DNA of 64,000 bases from Treponema sp. (GTDB lineage: Bacteria > Spirochaetota > Spirochaetia > Treponematales > Treponemataceae). Within the stretch, counting starts at the first letter, position 1, and each line of letters opens with the position of its first letter. Positions 42,260 through 50,401 of the stretch are shown piece by piece. A model generated the notes under the pieces. It worked only from the letters and a program-made list of their open reading frames with translations, was not told the origin of the DNA and did not search any database. Where the stretch lies: positions 1 through 64,000 of the forward strand of contig JAFLSO010000001.1 of the NCBI GenBank assembly GCA_022510925.1, in the 5' to 3' direction. The position numbers were made by a program, and so were the translations under genes.

Positions 42260-43673
42260 TGTCCACAATCCCCAGTTTTTTCATCTGCTCCTGCTCCTCT
42301 ATGTAGCCCATGTAGTCCGCGTAAATCTGGTTCGCCTTTATAAGTATGCTTTTCAGCGTGGACAGCTCCATTTTTATGCCCTTGATTTTTCCTCTGTTAG
42401 CAGGCTGGGCCGCGTTCTTGAAATAGTCGTCAAGCGCGGCAAGGTAAGCCAAAAGCCTGTTGTTGTCCGTAAACTGGCGGGAAAAGAAATCCTGCAGGCT
42501 CTTGTCATCCTGCTCCGCCATGCGCGCATAGCCCTGCGTGTTTCTGTTGGCGAACGAGCCATAATATTTTATGCGCTTGGAAAGGCTCTGCGTGAATTCC
42601 GTGTAATGGATTTTCTCTTTGCGCTTTCCCTGTGTCTTGGCGTCTGTGATGATTATGTCGTAGTCCACCGGCGGCTCCGCTATGCCGAAAGTCTTGCGGA
42701 AAAACCTGCCTATCTTGTCTTTTAATGTGTTTCGCTCGGACTCAAGGACATCGTGATTGGAGATTATCTTTGTGAGCACTATGCCGTACTGCTCGCTGCA
42801 TGTGCCTATGGTGCGCACCGCGTCCGCCAGAATGTCATGGGTGTTTACGGTGTTCTCTTTCTTTACGTTTTTCTTTTCTGCCACCTGGAGTTTCTGGAGA
42901 AGCTGGCTCTGCTTGGCGGCTCTGTCAGGACCTGCCTCCTCCGCGGCGAGCTCCGCTATAAGGTCCGCGGCGAACGGGCGCTTGGGCATGCATGTGGGGA
43001 ACAGGCGCTTTATCTCTGTAATCATGGTGCCCGCTGAATTGTATGCCATGCTGCGGTTGAACTGCGGGTTCATTATCACGTTTTTGCGGACCTCCACTTT
43101 ATAGCGCTCTTTCTGGAAGTCGGCGAGCTTTTTCAGGGACTCGTTTATCTCGTTGAGCGCCTGCGTGGATTTAAAAGTGGCGTCTTTTATGAGGCTGAGC
43201 GTAATTTGCGGGGCGCCGTTCCTCAGCTCGTTCACCACTATGCCCAGCGCCTTTGTGTTGGGCTTGGCGCTGGCCGCGGAAAGATTGCTCCAGTTGAATG
43301 TGGAGTTGAGCTCCATGAGGCGGCGTATCCTGTCCATGTTTATCTGCTCAACTGAGAATTTCATGTAGTTGCAGATAAAGTCTATCATGCTCTCATAGTC
43401 ACTGTATCTTATTCCCAGCGTGAGTGCACGCTCATTCTCTGTGAATTCTGTGTTCTCAGGAGCGACGATGGCGGAGATTTTCTTATCTTTTTTGTAGGGG
43501 TCATCCTGGATAAGGGATTTTTTTACGAGCGCGTCACCCAGATTTTTTACGTATGTAAGATGCGTGCGGTAATTCTCCTGTACCTTAGGAAGCTCCGTGC
43601 TGTCATACCAAGCAGATTTTTCTTCCACCGCCGCTATTACTTTAGAGAAAAAGTCTTCCTGTGCATCCGCCAT
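42252..43673 (-). CDS. Conserved-looking hypothetical cytoplasmic protein
   Basis: 473 residues, no signal peptide or membrane span, strongly helical and rich in Lys and Glu. Recognisable only as a likely spirochete protein; no known motif. GGAGTGATATAAA precedes ATG and a good promoter is upstream. Translationally coupled to the peptide-binding protein gene, though one product is cytosolic and the other exported. Confidence 0.65.
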   Translation of the reverse strand: MADAQEDFFSKVIAAVEEKSAWYDSTELPKVQENYRTHLTYVKNLGDALVKKSLIQDDPYKKDKKISAIVAPENTEFTENERALTLGIRYSDYESMIDFICNYMKFSVEQINMDRIRRLMELNSTFNWSNLSAASAKPNTKALGIVVNELRNGAPQITLSLIKDATFKSTQALNEINESLKKLADFQKERYKVEVRKNVIMNPQFNRSMAYNSAGTMITEIKRLFPTCMPKRPFAADLIAELAAEEAGPDRAAKQSQLLQKLQVAEKKNVKKENTVNTHDILADAVRTIGTCSEQYGIVLTKIISNHDVLESERNTLKDKIGRFFRKTFGIAEPPVDYDIIITDAKTQGKRKEKIHYTEFTQSLSKRIKYYGSFANRNTQGYARMAEQDDKSLQDFFSRQFTDNNRLLAYLAALDDYFKNAAQPANRGKIKGIKMELSTLKSILIKANQIYADYMGYIEEQEQMKKLGIVDNA

Positions 43674-43702
43674 TTTATATCACTCCGTAAAAACTATGGT
43701 TC

Positions 43703-43731
43703 ACTTTACACTATCGGCAATTAAAAAGCAA
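43703..43731 (-). promoter_or_regulatory. Promoter of the hypothetical/peptide-binding operon
   Basis: Minus strand: TTGCTT (43726-43731), 17-bp spacer, TAAAGT (43703-43708), about 30 nt before the ATG. Confidence 0.5.
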
Positions 43732-43767
43732 TGTTTAGCGTATATTGCGGACGCCGGGCCGGAGAGA

Positions 43768-43850
43768 CTACGCCCGATTGGAGCCGGCGCGGAGCGCGTG
43801 CCTGGGCACCGTAGCGGCGGAAAGCGGGGCACGGTGACAGGCTTATGTTT
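43768..43850 (+). repeat. Dispersed intergenic element, partial copy 3
   Basis: Shares CTACGCCCGATTGGAG with the 45826 element, followed by GGCGCGGAGCG and GCGGGGCACGG-type blocks. Lies between divergent promoters; the remainder of this ~300-bp gap holds only the two promoters. Confidence 0.45.
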
Positions 43851-43909
43851 TCTTTAGCGCACATGACGCGCGGAGAAAGCCCCGTCCAAGATATTTAAAA
43901 ATCCGCCAC

Positions 43910-43938
43910 TTGTAACAAGACCGAAAAAAGTTTATCCT
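43910..43938 (+). promoter_or_regulatory. thrS promoter
   Basis: TTGTAA (43910-43915), 17-bp spacer, TATCCT (43933-43938). Leader about 25 nt: no room for a T-box or other attenuator. Confidence 0.6.
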
Positions 43939-43970
43939 GCTACCGTAATTCTTTTTTATAAGGTGAGAAC

Positions 43971-45728
43971 ATGGCTGTTGATGAGAATTTGCAGAGGGTG
44001 CGGCACAGCTGCGCTCACGTTATGGCGGAGGCGGTTTTAAATTTGTTTCCCGGCACGAAAATCGCCATAGGACCTGCAATCGATAACGGATTTTATTACG
44101 ACTTTGAATTTCCCCAGGACCACAAACTTACAGAGCAGGATTTTCCCGCGGTGGAGAAGGAGATGCGCCGTATTCTTGCGGGGAACCATGATTTTGTGCG
44201 CAGGGAGATAAGCAGGGAGGAGGCGCTTAGGCTTTTTGCCGGCGAGCCGTACAAGCTGGAGCTGATTAACGATTTGCCTGAGGGCGAGGTCATAACCACT
44301 TTTACGCAGGACACTTTCACGGACTTGTGCCGCGGTCCCCACGTGGCCAGCACCAGGGAGATAAACGCGCAGAGCTTTAAGCTTACAAAGCTGGCGGGCG
44401 CCTACTGGCGGGGCGACTCCAGCCGGCCCATGCTTAGCCGTGTCTATGCCGTGTGCTTTGCCAAGCCCAACGATTTAAAGGATTACCTTAAGATGCTGGA
44501 GGAGGCGGAGAGGCGCGACCACAGGAAAATAGGCCAGCAGATGGATTTGTTCCATCTGGATCCGGAGGACCCGGGGCAGATTTTCTGGCATCCTAACGGC
44601 TGGCAGATGTATGTGACGCTGCAGGATTACATGCGCGGGAAAGTCACCGCCGACGGCTACATGGAGGTGAACACACCGGCCATCATGCCGCGCACTTTGT
44701 GGGAGCGCAGCGGACACTGGGGGCATTATCAGAAGAATATGTTCGTTACTGAGAGCGAGAAGCGTCTTTTTGCGGTAAAGCCCATGAACTGTCCCGGCGC
44801 GCTTGAGATTTTTAAAAGCCGCATCAGAAGCTACAAGGATCTGCCCATGCGTCTGGCGGAATTCGGGCACTGCGTAAGGAACGAGCCCAGCGGGACATTG
44901 CACGGAATCATGCGCGTGCGCGGATTTGTGCAGGATGACGCCCACATTATATGCACTGAGGAGCAGATAGAGGCCGAGGTCGCGAAGTTCTGCCGGCTGC
45001 TGCTGGATGTCTATAAGGATTTCGGGTTTGACAAGAACCTGCTGGTTAAGCTTTCCACCATGCCCGAGGACCACGTGGGCGATGAGTCCACATGGCGTCA
45101 TGCGGAGACTGCCCTGGCGGAGGCGTGCAGGAGCGCCGGCATGGACTACGAGATTCAGGCCGGGGAGGGCGCGTTCTACGGACCCAAGCTGGAATTCACT
45201 TTGATAGACGCCCTGGGACGTGAGTGGCAGTGCGGAACTATACAGCTGGACTATCAGCTTCCCGGCGCGGAGCGGCTTGACGCGGAGTACATAGGCCGCG
45301 ACAACCAGAAGCATCACCCCGTCATGCTTCACCGCGCGGTGCTCGGCTCTCTGGAGCGCTTTATGGGCATTCTGATAGAGAACTATGCGGGCGCGTTCCC
45401 GGCGTGGCTGCACTTTGAGCAGGCGGCGGTGGTTCCTGTGGCGCCTGATTTTAACGGCTACGCGCAGAAAGTCGCGGACATGCTCAGGGAGGCGGGAATC
45501 CGCGCCAATGCCTACACCGATGACGACAACATGAAGGCTAAAATAAAAGTCATTTCCAGCGAGCATAAGACGCCGTACATACTGGTGGTGGGCGCCAAGG
45601 AGCAGGAGGAGAATTCCGTTACATGCCGCTTCCGCTACTCAAGCCAGATTCCGCAGCGCACGTTCAGCGTGGAGGAATTCACGGACTACGTACAGGAAAA
45701 GACACGCTCTCATTTTAACGGCATTTAG
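43971..45728 (+). CDS. thrS: Threonyl-tRNA synthetase lacking the TGS domain
   Basis: 585 residues. Starts directly in the editing domain ([20 protein letters not shown]), so the ~60-residue N-terminal TGS domain of E. coli ThrRS is absent, as I recall for treponemes. Editing-site residues are present (HSCAH, and a later CRGPHV). Class II core: [10 protein letters not shown] (zinc Cys), [20 protein letters not shown], and [16 protein letters not shown] (motif 3). C-terminal anticodon-binding domain from ~480. AAGGTGAG precedes ATG. Confidence 0.96.
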   Translation: MAVDENLQRVRHSCAHVMAEAVLNLFPGTKIAIGPAIDNGFYYDFEFPQDHKLTEQDFPAVEKEMRRILAGNHDFVRREISREEALRLFAGEPYKLELINDLPEGEVITTFTQDTFTDLCRGPHVASTREINAQSFKLTKLAGAYWRGDSSRPMLSRVYAVCFAKPNDLKDYLKMLEEAERRDHRKIGQQMDLFHLDPEDPGQIFWHPNGWQMYVTLQDYMRGKVTADGYMEVNTPAIMPRTLWERSGHWGHYQKNMFVTESEKRLFAVKPMNCPGALEIFKSRIRSYKDLPMRLAEFGHCVRNEPSGTLHGIMRVRGFVQDDAHIICTEEQIEAEVAKFCRLLLDVYKDFGFDKNLLVKLSTMPEDHVGDESTWRHAETALAEACRSAGMDYEIQAGEGAFYGPKLEFTLIDALGREWQCGTIQLDYQLPGAERLDAEYIGRDNQKHHPVMLHRAVLGSLERFMGILIENYAGAFPAWLHFEQAAVVPVAPDFNGYAQKVADMLREAGIRANAYTDDDNMKAKIKVISSEHKTPYILVVGAKEQEENSVTCRFRYSSQIPQRTFSVEEFTDYVQEKTRSHFNGI

Positions 45729-45755
45729 TTAGGTCTTGGAGCAGGATTGTATGAG

Positions 45756-45790
45756 GGCGGGGGCGCGTGATGTCCCCGCCTTTTATTTTT
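45756..45790 (+). terminator. thrS terminator
   Basis: GGCGGGG, 11-nt loop, CCCCGCC, then a T-rich tail TTTTATTTTT. Confidence 0.85.
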
Positions 45791-45825
45791 GCTTTTCAGG
45801 CGGCATGGTGCTTTTGTGCGGGGAG

Positions 45826-45985
45826 CATACGCCCGATTGGAGGGGCGCGGAAGCGTTCTGCGGCGGACGGCGGGAGCTGCCCTGAGCGTGATGCGGACCT
45901 TAGGTTAAGGATGATGGCAGGCCGCAGAATGGAGCGGAAGCGTAACCCCGCAAAGCGGGGAATCTGGACGGCACGGCTTCTTTTT
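45826..45985 (+). repeat. Dispersed intergenic element, longest copy
   Basis: GCATACGCCCGATTGGAGGG, GCGCGGAAGCG, then AATGGAGCGGAAGCGTAACC + CCGCAAAGCGGGGAA and GGACGGCACGG. Blocks match the copies near 24.3 kb and 43.8 kb. It fills most of the 317-bp gap between thrS and the acyltransferase gene; no gene is visible there. Confidence 0.6.
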
Positions 45986-46045
45986 TTGAGCGGGCGTCCT
46001 GTGAGAGAAAGGATTTTCGTGCTGTAAAATTAAGAGACTGCCCTG

Positions 46046-46939
46046 CTACAGGCGGATTTTCTCTATCTGCTCATGCTGCTCGCCAAGAATGTCCATGACA
46101 TGGTCTATCATTTTCTGCTTGGGGTCAGGCTCGTCCGCGGGGAGGCTCTCCAGGAATTCCTTGCGGAAAGGCTTGCATTCTATGACGGGGCTTGCCGCGT
46201 AAATGAGCGTGTCCTGGACCACCGCGTCGTTCAGCATGTCCTCGTTCTGTATCTCCAGTATGTTCCCGTTGACGCTTACCAGAATGACTATGTCGAAAAG
46301 GCGCAGATAACTGTCTATCTCTCGCAGTCCGCGCTTTGTCTCAGGATGGCCTTCCCTGTAGCGGGTTCCGGTGGGGAACACCAGTATCACTTCCCCGCGG
46401 CGCTTGCAGTCGTCCATGGCGCGCATGGCGGCCAGGTTTATCTTGCGGGCGTTCTGCTCCTCGGCCTTGGCCTCCTCCTCGGATTCCGCGTTCTCCTTGT
46501 TCTTGCTGAGGCTGCGTGTGGGGTAAATCACCACGCGCGTGAAGCTTTCCGCGAAGCTGCGCACCACGGGGTCCTCCTCGTTCAGCTTCATGCCCGCTAT
46601 GGCGACTATGCGCTTTGAGAGGTCCACGAGCTTTGTGTTCCCGGAATGCTCCAGCATATAGCACAGCGCGGGCAGGTCAGTGTTTGCGTAATGCTCCATC
46701 AGAATGAGGCCGGATTTTCCCGCGCATACCTGGTCATAGAAGCTCTCAAAATTCTGCACATTCTCCAGTCGGCTCTCTGGCAGAAGGTTCTCTTCCACCA
46801 GTATGTCCATTATTTTGCGGGTGTTGGGATTTCCCGGCTGGTAGACGTTGGTGCTGTCGATTTTTGATGGTGCCACAGCAAGTTCCGCGAGGCGCTTGAA
46901 GTATTCTGAGTATTTTTCGCGAAGAGGTTTTCTTTCCAT
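46046..46939 (-). CDS. Acyltransferase of the glycerol-phosphate acyltransferase (PlsC/GPAT) superfamily
   Basis: 297 residues. Acyltransferase block I H-x4-D is MEHYANTDLPALCY; block III is VFPTGTRYREG, where the usual FPEGTR Glu is Thr. It resembles soluble chloroplast-type GPATs more than short membrane-bound PlsC, so glycerol-3-phosphate 1-acylation is possible. A charged, Glu-rich insert (NKENAESEEEAKAEEQ) lies between. No membrane span. A perfect promoter ends 6 nt before ATG. Confidence 0.75.
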   Translation of the reverse strand: MERKPLREKYSEYFKRLAELAVAPSKIDSTNVYQPGNPNTRKIMDILVEENLLPESRLENVQNFESFYDQVCAGKSGLILMEHYANTDLPALCYMLEHSGNTKLVDLSKRIVAIAGMKLNEEDPVVRSFAESFTRVVIYPTRSLSKNKENAESEEEAKAEEQNARKINLAAMRAMDDCKRRGEVILVFPTGTRYREGHPETKRGLREIDSYLRLFDIVILVSVNGNILEIQNEDMLNDAVVQDTLIYAASPVIECKPFRKEFLESLPADEPDPKQKMIDHVMDILGEQHEQIEKIRL

Positions 46940-46945
46940 AAGGAT

Positions 46946-46974
46946 ATTTTAAAGCCAAATTCCCTATGTGTCAA
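46946..46974 (-). promoter_or_regulatory. Promoter of the acyltransferase gene (leaderless)
   Basis: Minus strand: perfect TTGACA (46969-46974), 17-bp spacer, TAAAAT (46946-46951), 6 nt, ATG (46937-46939). The clearest leaderless arrangement in the window. Confidence 0.8.
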
Positions 46975-47037
46975 TTATACTCCCGCATCATGGGTAAATA
47001 TGGAGGGACGGCCGCACGGCGCGTGATTTTCCGTGCG

Positions 47038-47066
47038 TTGACACCATGGCATTTTTTCACTATGTT
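47038..47066 (+). promoter_or_regulatory. Promoter of the amino-acid ABC operon
   Basis: TTGACA (47038-47043), 17-bp spacer, TATGTT (47061-47066). Confidence 0.75.
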
Positions 47067-47086
47067 TTTGTACGCGGGAGAGACTT

Positions 47087-47746
47087 TTGGACTTTGAGTT
47101 TATAAAACAGGTGATTCCTCTTTATGCTCAGGCGGCCTGGCTTACACTGCGCATCGCCGTGGCGGGAATTCTACTTTCGTTCGCGGTGGGGCTTTTCTGC
47201 GCGCTGGTGCGCTATTATAAGGTTCCCGCGCTGCGCCGCATTGTCTCGTTTTACGTGGAGCTTTCCCGGAACACTCCGCTTCTTATACAGCTGTTCTTCC
47301 TGTATTTCGCTTTTCCGAATATGGGCATAAAACTCAGCTCTCTCCAGTGCTGCGTAATAGGCCTGACTTTTCTGGGCGGGAGCTACATGGAGGAGACGTT
47401 CCGCAGCTCGCTGGAGACCGTGAGCGGAGTACAGATAGAGAGCGGCCTGTGCCTGGGGCTTACCAGGGCTCAGGTTATGCGATGGATAATTCTTCCGCAG
47501 GCAGTGAGCGTTTCTGTTCCCGGATTCTGCGCGAACATAATGTTCCTAATAAAGGAGACCTCGGTGTTCAGCATTGTGGCGATGGCGGACCTTATGTATG
47601 TGGCGAAGGACTTGATCGGCCTTTATTACAAGACCGACGAGGCGCTCCTGCTGCTTGCCGTCTCGTATTTCATTCTGCTTCTTCCTATATCTGTTCTAAG
47701 CTCGTTCGCGGAGCGGAGGCTGCGTCATGCACAGTTCGGTTCTTGA
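47087..47746 (+). CDS. Polar amino-acid ABC transporter permease 1
   Basis: 219 residues, His/Glu/Gln/Arg/opine permease family with five membrane helices. ELSRNTPLLIQLFFLYFAFP and the EAA loop ESGLCLGLTRAQVMRWIILPQAV are visible. The start is TTG 47087 (GGGAGAG 6 nt upstream); no ATG or GTG fits. Pairs with the following permease. Confidence 0.88.
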   Translation: MDFEFIKQVIPLYAQAAWLTLRIAVAGILLSFAVGLFCALVRYYKVPALRRIVSFYVELSRNTPLLIQLFFLYFAFPNMGIKLSSLQCCVIGLTFLGGSYMEETFRSSLETVSGVQIESGLCLGLTRAQVMRWIILPQAVSVSVPGFCANIMFLIKETSVFSIVAMADLMYVAKDLIGLYYKTDEALLLLAVSYFILLLPISVLSSFAERRLRHAQFGS

Positions 47747-48425
47747 GTCCGTGAGCTCCGCGTTCAGCGTGCTTTTCATGGGAAGAAATTTCGTGCGGCT
47801 TCTGGGAGGGCTCGGCGTTACCGTGAGCATAGCGGCCGTCTCCGTGGCGCTGTCCATTTTTTTCGGGACGCTTTTCGGCATGATTATGACAGTCAGGAAC
47901 CGCGCGGTAAGGGCCGTGTGCAGGGTATATCTGGAGTTCATGCGGATTATGCCGCAGATGGTCCTGCTCTTCATGGCGTATTACGGTCTTACACGCACGC
48001 TCGGCATCTCGTTGTCAGGAACAGGAGCCAGCATACTGGTGTTCACACTGTGGGGCACAGCAGAGATGGGGGATTTGGTCCGCGGCGCGCTGCAGTCCGT
48101 TCCCGCGCATCAGTATGAGAGCGGCAGGGCGCTTGGTCTCACGGAGAGGCAGATTTTCGCCCACATAATTCTTCCGCAGACATTGAGACGGCTTGTTCCG
48201 CTGTCCATGAATCTGGTCACTCGCATGATAAAGACCACGTCCCTGGTGGTGTTCGTGGGTGTGATTGAGGTGGTAAAAATCGGCCAGCAGATAATCGAGG
48301 CGAACCGCTTGAAAATTCCTTCCGCCTCCATAGCGATTTACGCCACAATCTTTTTTATGTATTTTATCGTGTGCTGGGTGTTCTCTCTCTTGGCATCCTG
48401 GCTTGAGAAAAGGCAGAAGGAGTAG
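47727..48425 (+). CDS. Polar amino-acid ABC transporter permease 2
   Basis: 232 residues, same family as the preceding permease: EFMRIMPQMVLLFMAYYGL and EAA loop ESGRALGLTERQIFAHIILPQTL. Overlaps permease 1 by 20 nt with GGAGGC inside it. Together they form the heterodimeric channel. Confidence 0.9.
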   Translation: MHSSVLESVSSAFSVLFMGRNFVRLLGGLGVTVSIAAVSVALSIFFGTLFGMIMTVRNRAVRAVCRVYLEFMRIMPQMVLLFMAYYGLTRTLGISLSGTGASILVFTLWGTAEMGDLVRGALQSVPAHQYESGRALGLTERQIFAHIILPQTLRRLVPLSMNLVTRMIKTTSLVVFVGVIEVVKIGQQIIEANRLKIPSASIAIYATIFFMYFIVCWVFSLLASWLEKRQKE

Positions 48426-48427
48426 GC

Positions 48428-49171
48428 ATGGCGCTTTTAGAGATTCAGGGCATAATCAAATCTTTTGACGGAAAAGAGATTCTTCACGGGCTGAGCCTTA
48501 GCGTCAGCAAGGGCGAGGTGGTGGTGATTCTGGGGCCTTCCGGCTGCGGGAAAAGCACTCTGCTCCGCTGCATAAACGGACTTGAGCACATACAGGCGGG
48601 AAAAATACTGCTCGACGGCGAGGAGATTTCCAACCGCACCAAGGACATGCATCTTATACGGCAGAAAGTGGGAATGGTCTTTCAAAGCTACGATTTGTTC
48701 CCGCACCTGAACGTTATGGACAACATACTTCTGGGACCAGTTAAGGCGCAGCGTGCGGAGAAGGCGCAGGCGCAGAAAGAGGCGGAGGAATGGCTTTTGC
48801 GCGTGGGGCTTCCCGACAAGGCCAGGGCTTTTCCGCGGCAGCTGTCGGGCGGGCAGAAGCAGAGGGTTGCAATCGTCCGCGCGCTCTGCATGCATCCTGA
48901 GGTAATGCTCTTTGACGAGGTGACGGCGGCCCTGGACCCAGAGATGGTGCGCGAGGTCCTGGACGTGATAATGGGGCTTGCCCATGACGGAAAGACCATG
49001 CTCATAGTCACGCATCAGCTGGAATTCGCTCGCGCCATAGCGGACAAAATAGTCTTCATGGACGCAGGAAGCATAGTGGAGGAGACCACTCCGGGACAGT
49101 TCTTCAACAATCCCAAAAGCGAGCGCGGCAGGGCGTTCCTGGAAAGCTTTACGTTCCAGCCCAGAAAATGA
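48428..49171 (+). CDS. Polar amino-acid ABC transporter ATP-binding protein
   Basis: 247 residues. Walker A GPSGCGKST, Q-loop VFQSYDLFPHLNVMDN, signature LSGGQKQR, Walker B VMLFDEVTAALD, H-loop THQ. GlnQ-type ATPase; in Walker B the usual DEPTSALD is DEVTAALD. Two nt after permease 2 with AAGGAG upstream. Confidence 0.93.
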   Translation: MALLEIQGIIKSFDGKEILHGLSLSVSKGEVVVILGPSGCGKSTLLRCINGLEHIQAGKILLDGEEISNRTKDMHLIRQKVGMVFQSYDLFPHLNVMDNILLGPVKAQRAEKAQAQKEAEEWLLRVGLPDKARAFPRQLSGGQKQRVAIVRALCMHPEVMLFDEVTAALDPEMVREVLDVIMGLAHDGKTMLIVTHQLEFARAIADKIVFMDAGSIVEETTPGQFFNNPKSERGRAFLESFTFQPRK

Positions 49172-49226
49172 TTTTTCCGGCGTAGACCGCGGCAGGAGCT
49201 AATACAAAAAATCTTTTTAAAACCTA

Positions 49227-49255
49227 TTGACAAAGTAGGAAATAAAATGTAAAAC
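49227..49255 (+). promoter_or_regulatory. Separate promoter for the binding-protein gene
   Basis: TTGACA (49227-49232), 17-bp spacer, TAAAAC (49250-49255). Gives extra binding-protein mRNA independent of the permease promoter; leader of about 55 nt. Confidence 0.65.
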
Positions 49256-49319
49256 TGAGCCATCTTAAAACAAAAGGGCTTGCAGGCATCAGAACCCGTA
49301 CCGGCCCTGAGGAGAAAAT

Positions 49320-50147
49320 ATGAAAAAGTCAGCACTCGTAAAGATTGCGGCCGCTGCGTTGGCGCTCGTTTCTGTTTCATCTGCCTGGGCTAAGCCGAAG
49401 CCGGGCCGCACCGTGGCGCAGATTCAGAAAAGCAAGGTCGTGAAAATCGCGGTTTTCAGTGACAAAAAACCTTTCGGCTATGTGGACGAGAACGGAGCCT
49501 ATCAGGGATATGACGTTTACTTCGCTAACCGCATCGCGCAGGATTTAGGCGTTAAAGTTCAGTTCGTGCCGGTGGAGCCCGCCGCCCGCGTTGAGGTTCT
49601 TGAGACGAACAAAGTTGACATCGTTCTGGCCAACTTTACGTTCACGCCCGAGCGCGCGGAGAAAGTGGACTTTGCGCTTCCGTACATGAAAGTCGCGCTT
49701 GGCGTAGTCTCTCCGAACGGAGCCATAACATCTCCCGAGCAGCTTAACGGAAAAAATCTTATCGTGGCCAAAGGCACCACCGCCGAGACTTACTTTACCG
49801 AGAATTATCCCGAGGTGAACCTTATTAAATTCGACCTCTACGCCGACACATACACCGCGCTTCTTCAGGGCCGCGGAGACGCGTTCAGCACGGACAACAC
49901 GGAGGTCCTTGCGTGGGCCATAGAGAATCCCGGATTCGCCGTGGGAATAGACAGCCTGGGCAACCTGGACACAATCAATCCTGCCGTGAAAAAAGGCAAC
50001 ACTGATTTGCTCAACTGGCTTAACGCCGAGATTGAGAAATTAGGCGAGGAGAATTTCTTCCACGCGGACTATGAGGCCACCCTGCGTGACGTGTACGGCG
50101 CGGAAAGCGATGCCGACAGCCTTGTGGTTGAGGGCGGAAAACTCTGA
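49320..50147 (+). CDS. Cysteine-type (CjaA-like) amino-acid-binding protein
   Basis: 275 residues, signal peptide ending SSAWA. Family 3 solute-binding protein. Close to proteins annotated as cysteine ABC binding proteins (CjaA): KPFGYVDENGAYQGYDVYFA, FVPVEPAARVEVLETNKVDI, FTFTPERAEKVDFALPYMKV, LIVAKGTTAETYFTENYPEV, DNTEVLAWAIENPGF. Cysteine or cystine uptake is therefore likely. GGAGAAAAT precedes ATG; 148 nt after the ATPase gene with its own promoter. Confidence 0.88.
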   Translation: MKKSALVKIAAAALALVSVSSAWAKPKPGRTVAQIQKSKVVKIAVFSDKKPFGYVDENGAYQGYDVYFANRIAQDLGVKVQFVPVEPAARVEVLETNKVDIVLANFTFTPERAEKVDFALPYMKVALGVVSPNGAITSPEQLNGKNLIVAKGTTAETYFTENYPEVNLIKFDLYADTYTALLQGRGDAFSTDNTEVLAWAIENPGFAVGIDSLGNLDTINPAVKKGNTDLLNWLNAEIEKLGEENFFHADYEATLRDVYGAESDADSLVVEGGKL

Positions 50148-50184
50148 TTCTGACTTGCGGCGCATGAATATGCCATGAGCGAGA

Positions 50185-50212
50185 GGCTCTGTCTGGAGGC
50201 AGGGCCTTTTTT
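50185..50212 (+). terminator. Terminator of the cysteine-type ABC operon
   Basis: GGCTCTG, 8-nt loop, CAGGGCC (one T-G pair), then six T. Confidence 0.85.
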
Positions 50213-50327
50213 GTGCCCTAAGATATGCTCCGCCGCATTGCAGATTTTGCCTTCCGCTGGCAGGACATCTGCTGTGCGGGGCGCTCACTTGCGCTTACGG
50301 TGTGCCCTGCCCGGGCATAAAAAATCC

Positions 50328-50349
50328 CGGACTCCTCAAAGTCCGGGAT
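50328..50349 (-). terminator. gdhA terminator
   Basis: Minus strand: ATCCCGGACT...AGTCCGGGAT stem with short loop, followed by six T. Confidence 0.85.
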
Positions 50350-50401
50350 AAGGGATTCATGCCCTATGCAGGACGGAGCGCTGGACTCCGCCGCAGATTT
50401 G

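Noticed and set aside
43939..43970. T-box or other attenuator before thrS
   Set aside because: Only about 25 nt lie between the promoter and ATG.
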